Under the pieces are notes generated by a model. That model saw only the letters and a list, made by a program, of their open reading frames with translations, was not told the origin of the DNA and ran no database searches. A stretch of DNA of 64,000 nucleotides, taken from positions 1,922,001-1,986,000 of the forward strand of contig CBDCLS010000005.1 of NCBI GenBank assembly GCA_965218775.1, written 5' to 3'. The translations under genes were made by a program, and so were the position numbers. Positions 44,383 through 52,742 of this stretch are shown here, piece after piece; position 1 is the stretch's first letter, and every line of letters starts with the position of its first letter. The stretch is from CAUZIZ01 sp965218775. GTDB taxonomy: Bacteria > Acidobacteriota > UBA6911 > RPQK01 > JAJDTT01.

Positions 44383-45360
44383 ATGCCCCAGTCAAACTTT
44401 CTCAGCACGCTGGCCGAGCGCCTTGGTGCCTACGTCGAGTTTCGAACTCTGGGCGGCGTCGACGCCCGCGCTCAGATCCAACTGCTGCGACCTTTCGACC
44501 GCTTCCTTCAGCAGGAAGGGTTTCAAGGGCCGTGGCCCACGCGCGATCTCCTGCAGCGCTATCTCAGCACGCTCGAGCCCCTGCACCCAGGCTCGCGCGG
44601 AAACCGCCTGGCCGTCGTGCGCCAGTTCTGTCGCTACCTGCGTCAGTTTGAACCCGAAGCTTACCTCCCGCCACGCATCCGCTCCCTGGAGCGCCGGCCC
44701 CTACGGGTTCCCCATATCTATACCCAAAGCGAGATCCAAGCGCTGCTACAGGCGGCGCGCCGTTTGGGGCCTTCGGGCTCGTTGCGACCCCAGACTTACT
44801 GGACTTTCTTCGGACTGCTGTACACCACCGGGCTGCGTTGCGGCGAGGCCTTTGCCCTGAATCTAGGCGATCTTGATCTGCCGCAGCAGTTGCTTTACAT
44901 CCACCGGGGCAAGTTCGGCAAGTCGCGTCTGGTTCCCCTCTCGGCTTCCACCTCGCGGGTGCTGGGGCGCTACCGCAAGCAGCGTTGCCGAGCCTATCCG
45001 CGGGGATCAGACCGTCCCCTGTTCGTCACCCTCACCGGACACCGTCTGTATCATACCAACGCTGATTTTGCCCTCCGGCAATGTCTCAGCCGCTGCGGTT
45101 TGCGCGGGGGAAAGGGGTGTCCCGGGCCCCGCCTCCATGACCTGCGTCACAGCTATGCCTCGACGCGCCTGCTCAGTTGGTATCGGGAGGGCAAAGACCC
45201 GCAGGCGCTGTTGCCGCTTCTGGCCACTTATCTGGGCCATGTTAGCGTCACCTCGACTCAAGTCTACCTCCGAGCTACGGCGGAGTTACTCGAGCAGGCC
45301 CAAGAGCGTTTCCGGGCGAACTTTCGCCAAAACATCTTGCCGAAGGGAGAAGCACCATGA
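44383..45360 (+). CDS. RIT tyrosine recombinase B
   Basis: A 325-residue tyrosine recombinase starting at ATG 44383, three bases after the stop of A, with GGAGG nine bases upstream (inside gene A). Core-binding domain at 10-95; catalytic Arg in YTTGLRCGEAFAL (near 150), HxxR in RLHDLRHSYASTRL, and His/Tyr in YLGHVSVTSTQVYLRA. Its stop overlaps the start of C by ATGA, so the three are translated as one unit. A longer frame back to 43369 is only the shadow of gene A. Confidence 0.92.
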   Translation: MPQSNFLSTLAERLGAYVEFRTLGGVDARAQIQLLRPFDRFLQQEGFQGPWPTRDLLQRYLSTLEPLHPGSRGNRLAVVRQFCRYLRQFEPEAYLPPRIRSLERRPLRVPHIYTQSEIQALLQAARRLGPSGSLRPQTYWTFFGLLYTTGLRCGEAFALNLGDLDLPQQLLYIHRGKFGKSRLVPLSASTSRVLGRYRKQRCRAYPRGSDRPLFVTLTGHRLYHTNADFALRQCLSRCGLRGGKGCPGPRLHDLRHSYASTRLLSWYREGKDPQALLPLLATYLGHVSVTSTQVYLRATAELLEQAQERFRANFRQNILPKGEAP

Positions 45361-46430
45361 ACGCCACCCACCTGATCGCCCGTTTCGTCGAGGGATTTTT
45401 CCACGACTACCTCGCCGGACAAAGGGGGCTGAGTCGCAATACCATTGTTAGTTACCGGGACGCTCTGAAGCTCTTTCTCCGCTTTGCCCGTGAGCGTCTG
45501 GGCAAACCCGTCGATAAGCTCACCGTCGAGGACGTCGACCACCAAGTGGTCACCGCCTTTCTGGAGCACCTCGAAGTCTCCCGAGGCAATAGCCCTCGAA
45601 CGCGCAACAACCGGCTGGCTGCCCTGCATAGTTTCTTCCGCTATGTGGGCGAACAAGAGCCGTTGCTCTTGGGCCGCTCTCAGCGCATCTGCGCCATTCC
45701 CCTGAAGCGGACCGAGCACCGAACTATCGACTATCTCGAGGATCAGGAGCTGCGGGCTCTGCTCGAGAGCGTCGATCAGAGCTCGCGAAACGGCCGGCGA
45801 GATTATGCCCTGCTCCTGTTTCTGTACAACACCGGTGCCCGGGTTCAAGAAGCGGTCGACCTCGAGCGGACCGACTTACGTCTGGAGGCCCCGTTCCAGG
45901 TCCGCCTCACCGGCAAAGGCAACAAAGAGCGCGTCTGCCCGCTCTGGCCCGAGACGGTGGCCGCCTTGCAAACCTATCTGGGGGGCCGAGATCCCGATCC
46001 CGCGGACGTGCCCTCTGTTTTTGTCAATGCCCAGGGCCGGCCGATTACCCGTTTTGGGATTCGCTATATTGTGCGTCGACACGGAGCCCAAGCGGCACAG
46101 AGCTGTCCTTCGATCCAAGCCAAGCGCCTCAGTCCTCACCTGCTGAGACACTCGACGGCGATGCACCTTCTACAGTCGGGCAACGATCTCAGTGTCGTCA
46201 AGGACTGGATGGGTCATGCGGATCTGAACACCACTCACGGCTATGTGGAGATCGACATGAAGATGAAACGCAAAGCGCTGCAGGCCGCCGAAGCCCCTCA
46301 CGTCAAAACGCCGGCCAGCCGCCGTTCCAAATGGCTCCAGCCGGGCATCCTCCAATGGCTCGATGAACTCTCAAAGGAGGCCAGTATTATGTGCAGTACT
46401 GCACCGACCTCGGCTACCGTCAAAGGTTGA
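45357..46430 (+). CDS. RIT tyrosine recombinase C
   Basis: A 357-residue tyrosine recombinase. Core-binding domain at 10-105 (QRGLSRNTIVSYRDALKLFL); catalytic Arg in YNTGARVQEAVDLE (near 165), HxxR in LSPHLLRHSTAMHLLQ, and His/Tyr in DWMGHADLNTTHGYVEIDM. A basic C-terminal tail of about 50 residues follows the tyrosine. It ends 34 bp before the right inverted repeat. Confidence 0.92.
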   Translation: MNATHLIARFVEGFFHDYLAGQRGLSRNTIVSYRDALKLFLRFARERLGKPVDKLTVEDVDHQVVTAFLEHLEVSRGNSPRTRNNRLAALHSFFRYVGEQEPLLLGRSQRICAIPLKRTEHRTIDYLEDQELRALLESVDQSSRNGRRDYALLLFLYNTGARVQEAVDLERTDLRLEAPFQVRLTGKGNKERVCPLWPETVAALQTYLGGRDPDPADVPSVFVNAQGRPITRFGIRYIVRRHGAQAAQSCPSIQAKRLSPHLLRHSTAMHLLQSGNDLSVVKDWMGHADLNTTHGYVEIDMKMKRKALQAAEAPHVKTPASRRSKWLQPGILQWLDELSKEASIMCSTAPTSATVKG

Positions 46431-46839
46431 CTGATGGGCATCGTAGCGATCTCAGGGAGGACCTACTTCACATAACGCAACGCTTTACATGTCATACGCA
46501 TCCCCACGCCTCGACACTGCTAGGCGCCTTGTTTGCGTTGAGCGGCTTGCGGGCCCTCCTGATCACCGCCGTTCCGATTGTACAGAGTGAATCTGTTTGG
46601 CTGATCTTGCTCTATCTGGGCGTTTTCGGGCTGGGTATCGTAGTCTCCATGACTGTTTGGGGACTCGCGGTCGGTAGCGCTCTCAGGGGCGAAAGGTCGG
46701 GCCACTGGGTCAGCCTGACTCTCAGTCTCAGCAGCGTTGCCCTCGGAATCTACTGGATTGGCGCGGCTTGAGGTCCGGTATGATGGAGAGCAGATTCACG
46801 ATGAATCGAGGACGTCTTCCAAAGGAGGCAGTGAACCTT

Positions 46840-47658
46840 ATGTGGCAAATCCTGAACCTGAGCAGGCCGGGAATACGGATAGCGATCGGTGTTTCTTGCC
46901 TTGTGCTCTGCAGCTATTCTCTTCACCAGACTCATGCCGAAGAAAAAGATTCGGGAGAAAAGAAGGCTCGCGAGGCAATCGAGCGAGGCATTGAGGCCAT
47001 GGGTGGGGATGCCTTTCGAAATATCCGAAACGCCGAAGTTTTGGGCCGATACTTCGTCTTCATCAAGGGCCGCAAGGGGTTTGCTCGCTACCACGACTGG
47101 ACCGTATACGATCCCGTGAAATCCCGATTCCAGCTTGGCAAGGGAGATAACCAGAAGGTGGCTATCTATAATCTAGAGTTGGGAAAGGCGTGGAAGCTGG
47201 AGGGTGAATACGAGGTCAAGGAGCTCAAGAAAAAGGATATCAAGGCGTGGAAGAAGGCAGTCAACCGGCATTGGTCCTTTCTACTCAAACAGAGGATCGA
47301 CGAAGCGGGCATGAGCCTGTTCTACTACGGGCCCGATGATGTGGCTGGTGAGGGTCGATGGGAGGCAGTGGAGTTTCTGGACCCCACCAATGCTTCAAGC
47401 GTCGTCTTCTTCGATCTGGAGACCCATCTACCCCAGAAGATCGAGTCCGAGGTTACCGATCCCAAATCCGGTGTGCGCTACAAGGAAGAGGTCGAAATCT
47501 CCAACTGGCATACCATTGATGGGGTCTACACACCTCTACGAGAGGACATCTACAACGATGGTGAAATGGCCCAGCAAACCCACATTGAAGAAATCCACTT
47601 CAACGTCAAAATTCCTCCAGAACACTTCCTCAAACCGGTCGTAAAGGAAGAAGAGTAG
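46840..47658 (+). CDS. Exported protein, LolA-like fold
   Basis: A 272-residue protein; ATG 46840 follows AAAGGAGG by about 12 bases, and GTG 46831 or ATG 46801 are alternatives. The signal peptide covers residues 1-31 (RIAIGVSCLVLCSYSL, cleavage after HA near EEKD). The mature part (AREAIERGIEAMGGDAFRNI; EVLGRYFVFIKGR) and the C-terminal IDGVYTPLREDIYNDG resemble the outer-membrane lipoprotein-sorting-like (LolA/DUF4292-type) proteins common in Acidobacteriota. Exact role unknown. It follows the broken transporter gene on the same strand. Confidence 0.65.
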   Translation: MWQILNLSRPGIRIAIGVSCLVLCSYSLHQTHAEEKDSGEKKAREAIERGIEAMGGDAFRNIRNAEVLGRYFVFIKGRKGFARYHDWTVYDPVKSRFQLGKGDNQKVAIYNLELGKAWKLEGEYEVKELKKKDIKAWKKAVNRHWSFLLKQRIDEAGMSLFYYGPDDVAGEGRWEAVEFLDPTNASSVVFFDLETHLPQKIESEVTDPKSGVRYKEEVEISNWHTIDGVYTPLREDIYNDGEMAQQTHIEEIHFNVKIPPEHFLKPVVKEEE

Positions 47659-47811
47659 CGGCCACCAAGGCGCGACAGCATCGTATGGTCCGATCAGTAG
47701 GCGAGTCCTCTATCTAGCGCTTCGGTGAGGGCACCAAAACAGACTTTCTCTGGTCCATTCCCTTGCGTGCCTACAAGCCCCCAACGGAGTGATTCCTCCA
47801 CATCCTCGATC

Positions 47812-48972
47812 ATGAAGATTACAAACATCGAAGTCATCTCTAACCGTTATCCGCTGGTGACCGTCGCGACTGACGAGGGAGTAACCGGCATCGGAGCCAC
47901 TTCTGCGTCCCCGGCCTCAATCCGGAGCATCATTGAAAGCGAAAAAGACGGCCTTCGCCAGATGCTGATCGGGGAAGACCCAACCCAGACCAACCGGCTC
48001 TGGCGCAAGATGTACTACGGCTATCACGGAAACCGGGGACGTGCTTGCGAAGGGGGAGTCGACATCAATGCCATGGCCGCCATCGATCTGGCCCTCTGGG
48101 ACCTTTCAGGCAAGGCACGCCAACTGCCCATCCATCAGCTCCTGGGAGGCGCCGTGCAGCCCCGGATGCTAGCCTACGCCAGCGCTACCTCAGCCGACAT
48201 GCATGCGATCGAAGAACGGGGCGTGTGGGTGGACAAAACGGAAGACCAGCTGCGCCAGGAGTGTGAAACCTTTCTGGAGTTGGGCTTCAAGGCCATCAAA
48301 TTTGGCTGGGGAGAAGACTTCGGACCGCGAAGACAGAAGCTGCTAGCCGCAATTCGGGACACCATCGGAGCCGATGTTCGCCTCATGCTCGACATGGGAC
48401 CGCCGGATTACAACAGGGGCATGCGGACGTTGAAGGACGTCATCGAGGTCACCCGGGTGGCAGAGGAGTTCGATGTCTATTTCCTGGAGGAACCGATGCT
48501 GCCAGATGACATCGCGGGTCATCGTGCGGTCAAGGACAGCTGCGATGTGAGGATCGCGACCGGGGAAAGCTTGACCACCATCCGGCAGTTCATCAACTAC
48601 CTGGAGCAGGAGGCAGTGGACGTGATCCAGCCCGACGCTCAGCAGATCGGCATCACCCAGTTTTGTCGAGTGGCGCAAAGGGCCGAGGAGGATCGGGTTC
48701 TCTGCATTCCCCACTCTCCCTGGACGGCTATGGCGGTCGCGGCCCACGTCAACGTGCTCTCGACCGTCATCAACAGTGTCATGATCGAGTATCCGGCATT
48801 CGCCAGCTACGGACCGGGCACCCGTGGTCACACCCAGACCCGAATCTTGCACGAGAACATCATCGAACGTCCTCTTGTCTTTCAGGATGGATACATTGAG
48901 CTCCCAACCACACCGGGGCTGGGGCTGGGCGAATACGTCGCGGAAGCGGTGGCAGAACTGGAGGCTTCGTGA
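47812..48972 (+). CDS. Enolase-superfamily protein (mandelate racemase/muconate lactonizing type)
   Basis: A 386-residue enzyme with the capping domain at 1-120 (MKITNIEVISNRYPL start) and a modified TIM barrel. Lys in GFKAIKFGWGEDF (near 165), Mg ligands in RLMLDMG, YFLEEP and IATGES, and His in VLCIPHSPW fit the mandelate racemase subgroup, which abstracts a proton alpha to a carboxylate, usually from acid sugars. The substrate cannot be read. ATG 47812 starts the conserved part; the upstream frame back to 47725 is not conserved in character. It overlaps the next gene by GTGA, so the two act in one pathway. Confidence 0.87.
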   Translation: MKITNIEVISNRYPLVTVATDEGVTGIGATSASPASIRSIIESEKDGLRQMLIGEDPTQTNRLWRKMYYGYHGNRGRACEGGVDINAMAAIDLALWDLSGKARQLPIHQLLGGAVQPRMLAYASATSADMHAIEERGVWVDKTEDQLRQECETFLELGFKAIKFGWGEDFGPRRQKLLAAIRDTIGADVRLMLDMGPPDYNRGMRTLKDVIEVTRVAEEFDVYFLEEPMLPDDIAGHRAVKDSCDVRIATGESLTTIRQFINYLEQEAVDVIQPDAQQIGITQFCRVAQRAEEDRVLCIPHSPWTAMAVAAHVNVLSTVINSVMIEYPAFASYGPGTRGHTQTRILHENIIERPLVFQDGYIELPTTPGLGLGEYVAEAVAELEAS

Positions 48973-49964
48973 GTCCAGGCCCACTTTCGAAGGTAGTGGT
49001 GACCTGGTCTGGGTTGGGCGGCCCAATTAGCGAGCGCTTTGAGCAGGATGCGGGGCTGCGCGGGGTAGAGCTGTTCATCGGCGACGACCGCGAGGAGATC
49101 CTCCGGCAGCTAGAGGACGCAGAGGTGGCTTTCGTCGCTCCCTTCGACGCCGAGATGCTAGCAGTGGCCAAGCGGCTTCGATGGGTCCACGCCCACGTGG
49201 GAGGCGTTGAGAACTACTTGTTTCCCGAAATGGTGGCGAGTCCCATCCCCTTCACCTGCATAAAATCCACTTTCGCGACGGTCGGTCGTGAATTCGCCGT
49301 CGCCGCCATGCTGCTGTTCTCCCGCCGACTGAACCATGTAATCGGAACGGAGGCCCTTTCGGTCGAAGTCGAGAGCCGAGACCACGAGCTTCATCCCGAA
49401 GATCTGGCCGGCAAGACGATCGGAGTCCTTGGACTGGGTAACATGGGCAAGGCGATTGCTCAGGGAGCAGGCTCGATGGGCATGCGGGTCCTGGCTCTGG
49501 CACGCACTCTGAGGCCAGCTCCGGAGCAGGTAGATCATCTCTACACGGTTGAAAGCATCGACGATTTACTGGCTCAGTGCGATTACGTCGTCACTGCCCT
49601 GCCGGTGACCGACCAGACACGTGGGTGGATCAACCAGGTGCTGCTGAGGAAGATGAAACCTACGGCTTATCTGATCGACTGTTCGGGCAGACTGGCGCTT
49701 TACGATTTCGGTGCGCTGGTACGCGCGATCGAAGACGAATGGATCGCCGGGGTCTGTCTCCAACCTACCGGTCCAGCGGCATCACCCGACATACCGCCCG
49801 CTTCTTCACCTTTCTGGCAACGTCCTAACGTCGTAGTTTCGCCCTGCCGCGGCACCTCGGTCGAGCAAGACGAGATCTGCCTGGAGCTGTTCTTCGACAA
49901 CCTCAACCGCTACCGAACCGGCCAGCCGCTCCGTGACCTGGTGGACAAGCACGCGGGCTACTAG
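48969..49964 (+). CDS. D-2-hydroxyacid dehydrogenase family protein lacking catalytic residues
   Basis: A 331-residue protein starting at GTG 48969, inside the previous stop. The NAD-binding fold is intact (GKTIGVLGLGNMGKAIAQGA, near 150-170), as are DYVVTALPVTDQTRGWIN and LRKMKPTAYLIDCS. The three catalytic positions of the family are not conserved: the Arg of the N-T-A-R-G loop aligns with Gly in DCSGRLAL, the Glu of LDVFEEEP with Gln-Pro in VCLQPTGP, and the His of TPH with Cys in VVVSPCRGTS. It may bind NAD without hydroxyacid oxidation, or reshape the site. Partner of the enolase-superfamily gene. Confidence 0.8.
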   Translation: MSPGPLSKVVVTWSGLGGPISERFEQDAGLRGVELFIGDDREEILRQLEDAEVAFVAPFDAEMLAVAKRLRWVHAHVGGVENYLFPEMVASPIPFTCIKSTFATVGREFAVAAMLLFSRRLNHVIGTEALSVEVESRDHELHPEDLAGKTIGVLGLGNMGKAIAQGAGSMGMRVLALARTLRPAPEQVDHLYTVESIDDLLAQCDYVVTALPVTDQTRGWINQVLLRKMKPTAYLIDCSGRLALYDFGALVRAIEDEWIAGVCLQPTGPAASPDIPPASSPFWQRPNVVVSPCRGTSVEQDEICLELFFDNLNRYRTGQPLRDLVDKHAGY

Positions 49965-50087
49965 AATAGTGAGCAGTGATGCAGTGAGCAGGACCGGAAT
50001 ACAGTGCCGCGAACGGGTGCATTGCCAGTATGACAAAGCCAAGTCAGTCGGTGCCGCGAACGACGTGACTCGTTAGCAGTGGGCTCC

Positions 50088-50660
50088 CCCAGGGTTGGGA
50101 AACCCGTACGTGTTTAGCGTCTTCTCCCTTGCCCTTGCCTGTGCCTGTTCCTGACAATCCCTCGCTTTTTTCTAGTCTGAAACGTTGGTATTAACGGATG
50201 GCAAAACCAAAGGACTCCGAGTCGACGAGGCACCCATTTGCTCATCAAAGGTTAAGGGTATACGAGTCCGCGGCAGGTTTCGTAGAGCAGGCCCAGCAGT
50301 TGCTCAACGGACTGCCTCCCGGCAATGCGGTTCTATCCGATCAACTGTGTCGAGCTTCCATTTCAATCTGTCTGAATATTTCCGAAGGTGCCGGCGAATA
50401 CCGACCTAAAGAAAAGGCGCGCTTTTACCGCATCGCCAGGCGTTCGGCGACTGAATGTGCTGCCATCATGGACATCTTGCGGCGTTTGCGCGCTGCCGCC
50501 AATGACGATCTACAGCGGGGGGAGAAGAGGTTGTCTGAAATCTGTCAATGCTGACCGGGTTGGTCAAGGGCTTGGATACGACCGAAAGATGAAGTCGGGC
50601 AAGGGCACGGGCGCGGGCAAAGGCAAGGGAAGGCGCTAAACACATACGGAAACCCTGGGC
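50088..50660. mobile_element. Putative element: hexamer-repeat inverted arms enclosing an S23-type gene
   Basis: Left arm (50088-50153) and right arm (50596-50660) are inverted repeats of each other: outer CCCAGGGTT, then GTACGTGTTTAGCG versus GTATGTGTTTAGCG, then TCTTCTCCCTTGCC versus CCTTCCCTTGCC, then GGGCAA/GGGCAC-type hexamers. Copies with the same arms but no gene lie at 14.2 and 56.8 kb, with a 40-base loop instead. GAAAGATGAAGTCGGGC before the right arm also occurs at 56884. No target duplication was made out. Confidence 0.65.
50198..50554 (+). CDS. Four-helix-bundle protein (S23/23S rRNA IVS type)
   Basis: A 118-residue protein. After HPFAHQRLRVYESAAGFVEQ come LSDQLCRASISICLNISEGA (residues 53-72) and EKARFYRIARRSATECAAIM (84-103), the signature of the family first found in intervening sequences of 23S rRNA genes. 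Members form pentamers of four-helix bundles, and the family is related to the Avd accessory protein of diversity-generating retroelements. No rRNA gene or reverse transcriptase is nearby. Function is unknown. It sits exactly between the two inverted arms of the hexamer-repeat element. Confidence 0.88.
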   Translation: MAKPKDSESTRHPFAHQRLRVYESAAGFVEQAQQLLNGLPPGNAVLSDQLCRASISICLNISEGAGEYRPKEKARFYRIARRSATECAAIMDILRRLRAAANDDLQRGEKRLSEICQC

Positions 50661-51512
50661 TGGAATACGCAATCCCGTTGGAATTGACCTTTATGGATCA
50701 TGGGCCCTCAAATCCTGGACCAACTGCTGCACACGAGTTCCGCCTAAACTGAATTTTCGCAAGCGGCCATGTATAGTTACAGCCGCTCGGAATCCATGAA
50801 AGAGAAGGCATGTGACGTCGTTATTATCGGCGCCGGACACAACGGACTGGTTGCGGCTGGATACTTGGCCAGAGCCGGACTCGATGTGCAGGTTGTCGAG
50901 GCGCGCTCCATCGTAGGGGGAGCCTGCGCCACCGAGGAACTCTTCCCCGGATTTCACTTCTCCAGCTGCTCCTTCATGCTCTATGCCCTACATCCCAAGA
51001 TCGCGCGCGAGCTGGAACTGAGTCGATACGGCTTCGAAGTCTTCGAGCTGCAGCCGCACGAGTTTCGGCCATTCCCCGACGGGAGACACCTCGTACTCTG
51101 GCGAGATGCCGAGCGCAATGCAAAGGCCATCGGGGCTTTCTCCCAACAGGATGCCGAAAACTACCCGCGCTGGAACGAATTCTGGGAGCGGGTCAACTCC
51201 ATTGTCCAACCCTACGCCCTGACCCCACCTCCAAGTCTGACCGAGCTGGAGCAGCGGGCACAGGAAACCGGCAACCAGCAGATCCTCCAAAAGGTCTTCA
51301 GCACCAGCCACGCCGATATCGTGGACGAGTTCTTCGAGTCCGAGCATGTCAAGGCCGCCCTGATCAACTCGGGTGACCACGGTGATCCCCGAGCGGTCGG
51401 CAGCGCCTACCCCTCGGCCTTCCTCCCCGGTGACGTGGAGACAGAGAGACGAATTGTCGGCATCGTAAAGGGAGGGATGGGCTCGATCACCCGCGCCATG
51501 GCCAGCTATCTA

Positions 51513-52742
51513 GTATATCGATTCATTAATACATTTACAATTGTAATGATCGATGGTATTCTGGTTTCGGAACCAGAATGGCCACAACTTCAAAACGTCC
51601 AAGACTGCTCTTGAGCGCTGAGCAACAATCTTTCTTGATGCAAACCGCCCAATCTCGCAGGCGACCCCAACGTGAGGTTCAACGTGCGCAAATCCTTCTA
51701 CGTTATGCCCAGGGCCAGAAGATCACAGCCATTTCCCGCGCTTTGCGGGTCAGTCGCGTGGCGGTCTACAAGTGGGTCGATCGTGCCCTTGCCCTGGGAG
51801 CAGAGGCGGCGCTGAGCGATCAGTTTCATCGTCCTAAAGAACCCGTCATCACCGAGCAAGCCAAGGCTTGGGTGGTAAGCTTGGCCTGCACGAAACCCAA
51901 AGACCACGGTTATGCCGCCGAAGTTTGGAGCCATCGTCAGTTGGCCAAACATGTGCGCGAGAACGCTCTGGCCCAGGGACATCCTAGTTTGAGTCGTGCT
52001 GCCAAGGCTACCGTACAGCGCATTCTTAAGAGCCAAACGTTGCAGCCGCATAAGGTCAAATACTATATGGAGCGGCGGGATCCTGAATTTGATGAAAAAA
52101 TGCGGGAAGTGCTTCTGGTTTACCAAGAAGTTGACCTGCAAAATAAAATCGCCCTGGCTGACCCAGGTGCTCCTCCCGCCGTCGTCACCGTGTCTGTCGA
52201 TGAAAAGCCTGGTCTTCAAGCCATTGCCAACACGGCCCCAGATTTGTCACCCCGACCGGGCCGACATCCACGATTGGGTCGTGACTCTGAATACAAAAGG
52301 ATGGGGACCTTATCCATTCTCGCGGGTCTGGATTTACACGACGGTCACGTCACGGCCGAGGTCCATCCCCGGCACCGCAGCCGGGAGTTTATTCTCCTGT
52401 TAAAGGCGCTCGACGCTCATTATCCTCCGGGGGGCGTGATCCGCTTGGTCTTGGATAACCATTCCTCTCATATTTCCAAAGAAACGATGTCGTGGTTGGC
52501 AACCAAGCCCAATCGTTTTCTCTACGTCCACACCCCCAAACACGGCTCCTGGCTCAATTTGGTAGAAACACTCTTTGGTAAAATGGCACGGACGTTCCTC
52601 AAACATATCCGCGTTGCCTCGCGCCAGGAACTCAAAGATCGAATCTTGCTGGGCATTGCCGAAATCAACGAAGCACCTGTCGTACACCGATGGAAGAAAT
52701 TTGACGCCCTGAATACGTAAATGTATCAATGAATCGATATAC
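51513..52742 (+). mobile_element. IS630-family insertion sequence
   Basis: A 1230-bp element with ends GTATATCGATTCATTAATAC and, complemented, GTATATCGATTCATTGATAC, flanked by TA (51511-51512 and 52743-52744) inside CTAG. TA duplication is the rule for IS630/Tc1. Confidence 0.92.
51578..52720 (+). CDS. IS630-family transposase
   Basis: A 380-residue protein with N-terminal helix-turn-helix (residues 30-75: REVQRAQILLRYAQGQKITA; ISRALRVSRVAVYKWVDRAL), and a DDE domain: VVTVSVDEKPGLQAI with the first Asp (near 205), VLDNHSSHISKETM with the second (near 292) and HGSWLNLVETLFGKMAR with the Glu (near 335). Length and motifs are complete, so it is probably active. Confidence 0.93.
   Translation: MATTSKRPRLLLSAEQQSFLMQTAQSRRRPQREVQRAQILLRYAQGQKITAISRALRVSRVAVYKWVDRALALGAEAALSDQFHRPKEPVITEQAKAWVVSLACTKPKDHGYAAEVWSHRQLAKHVRENALAQGHPSLSRAAKATVQRILKSQTLQPHKVKYYMERRDPEFDEKMREVLLVYQEVDLQNKIALADPGAPPAVVTVSVDEKPGLQAIANTAPDLSPRPGRHPRLGRDSEYKRMGTLSILAGLDLHDGHVTAEVHPRHRSREFILLLKALDAHYPPGGVIRLVLDNHSSHISKETMSWLATKPNRFLYVHTPKHGSWLNLVETLFGKMARTFLKHIRVASRQELKDRILLGIAEINEAPVVHRWKKFDALNT

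Larger units (their letters stand above)
42931..46504 (+). mobile_element. RIT element (three tandem tyrosine recombinases)
   Basis: A 3574-bp unit with inverted repeats of 31 bp (29 matching) at 42954-42984 and 46465-46495 (ATGACATGTGAAGCGTTGTG versus ATGACATGTAAAGCGTTGCG at their starts). The direct repeat CATCCC flanks it (42925-42930 and 46499-46504). The left end has 23 bases outside the inverted repeat, the right end only a few. It encodes three tyrosine recombinases in overlapping order and nothing else, which defines recombinase-in-trio elements. It split the His-rich loop of the nickel-transporter-like gene. Confidence 0.9.
39060..46771 (+). pseudogene. Nickel/cobalt transporter-like gene (NiCoT/UreH type) in three pieces
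   Basis: Piece 1 (39060-39198) reads LLNGIYHGMGADHMLAVSTL, with the HX4DH motif of nickel/cobalt permeases. Piece 2 (42662-42930) continues GLRFGMAHGGVLLVLCTLAL and ends in a His-rich loop (HSHQHTHAPDAAPHTHYHFH). Piece 3 (46505-46771) gives HASTLLGALFALSGLRALL and the last membrane segments. Removing the IS1380 composite with one CTAG, and the RIT with one CATCCC, gives a continuous 224-residue frame with no stop: 139+269+267 bases equal 225 codons. The start is probably GTG 39060; the tandem ISNCY pair separates it from its original upstream region. The pieces show no other obvious decay. Confidence 0.88.

Noticed and set aside
50198..50554. Diversity-generating retroelement accessory gene (Avd)
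   Set aside because: The protein fits the S23 family, and no reverse transcriptase, template or variable repeat is nearby.
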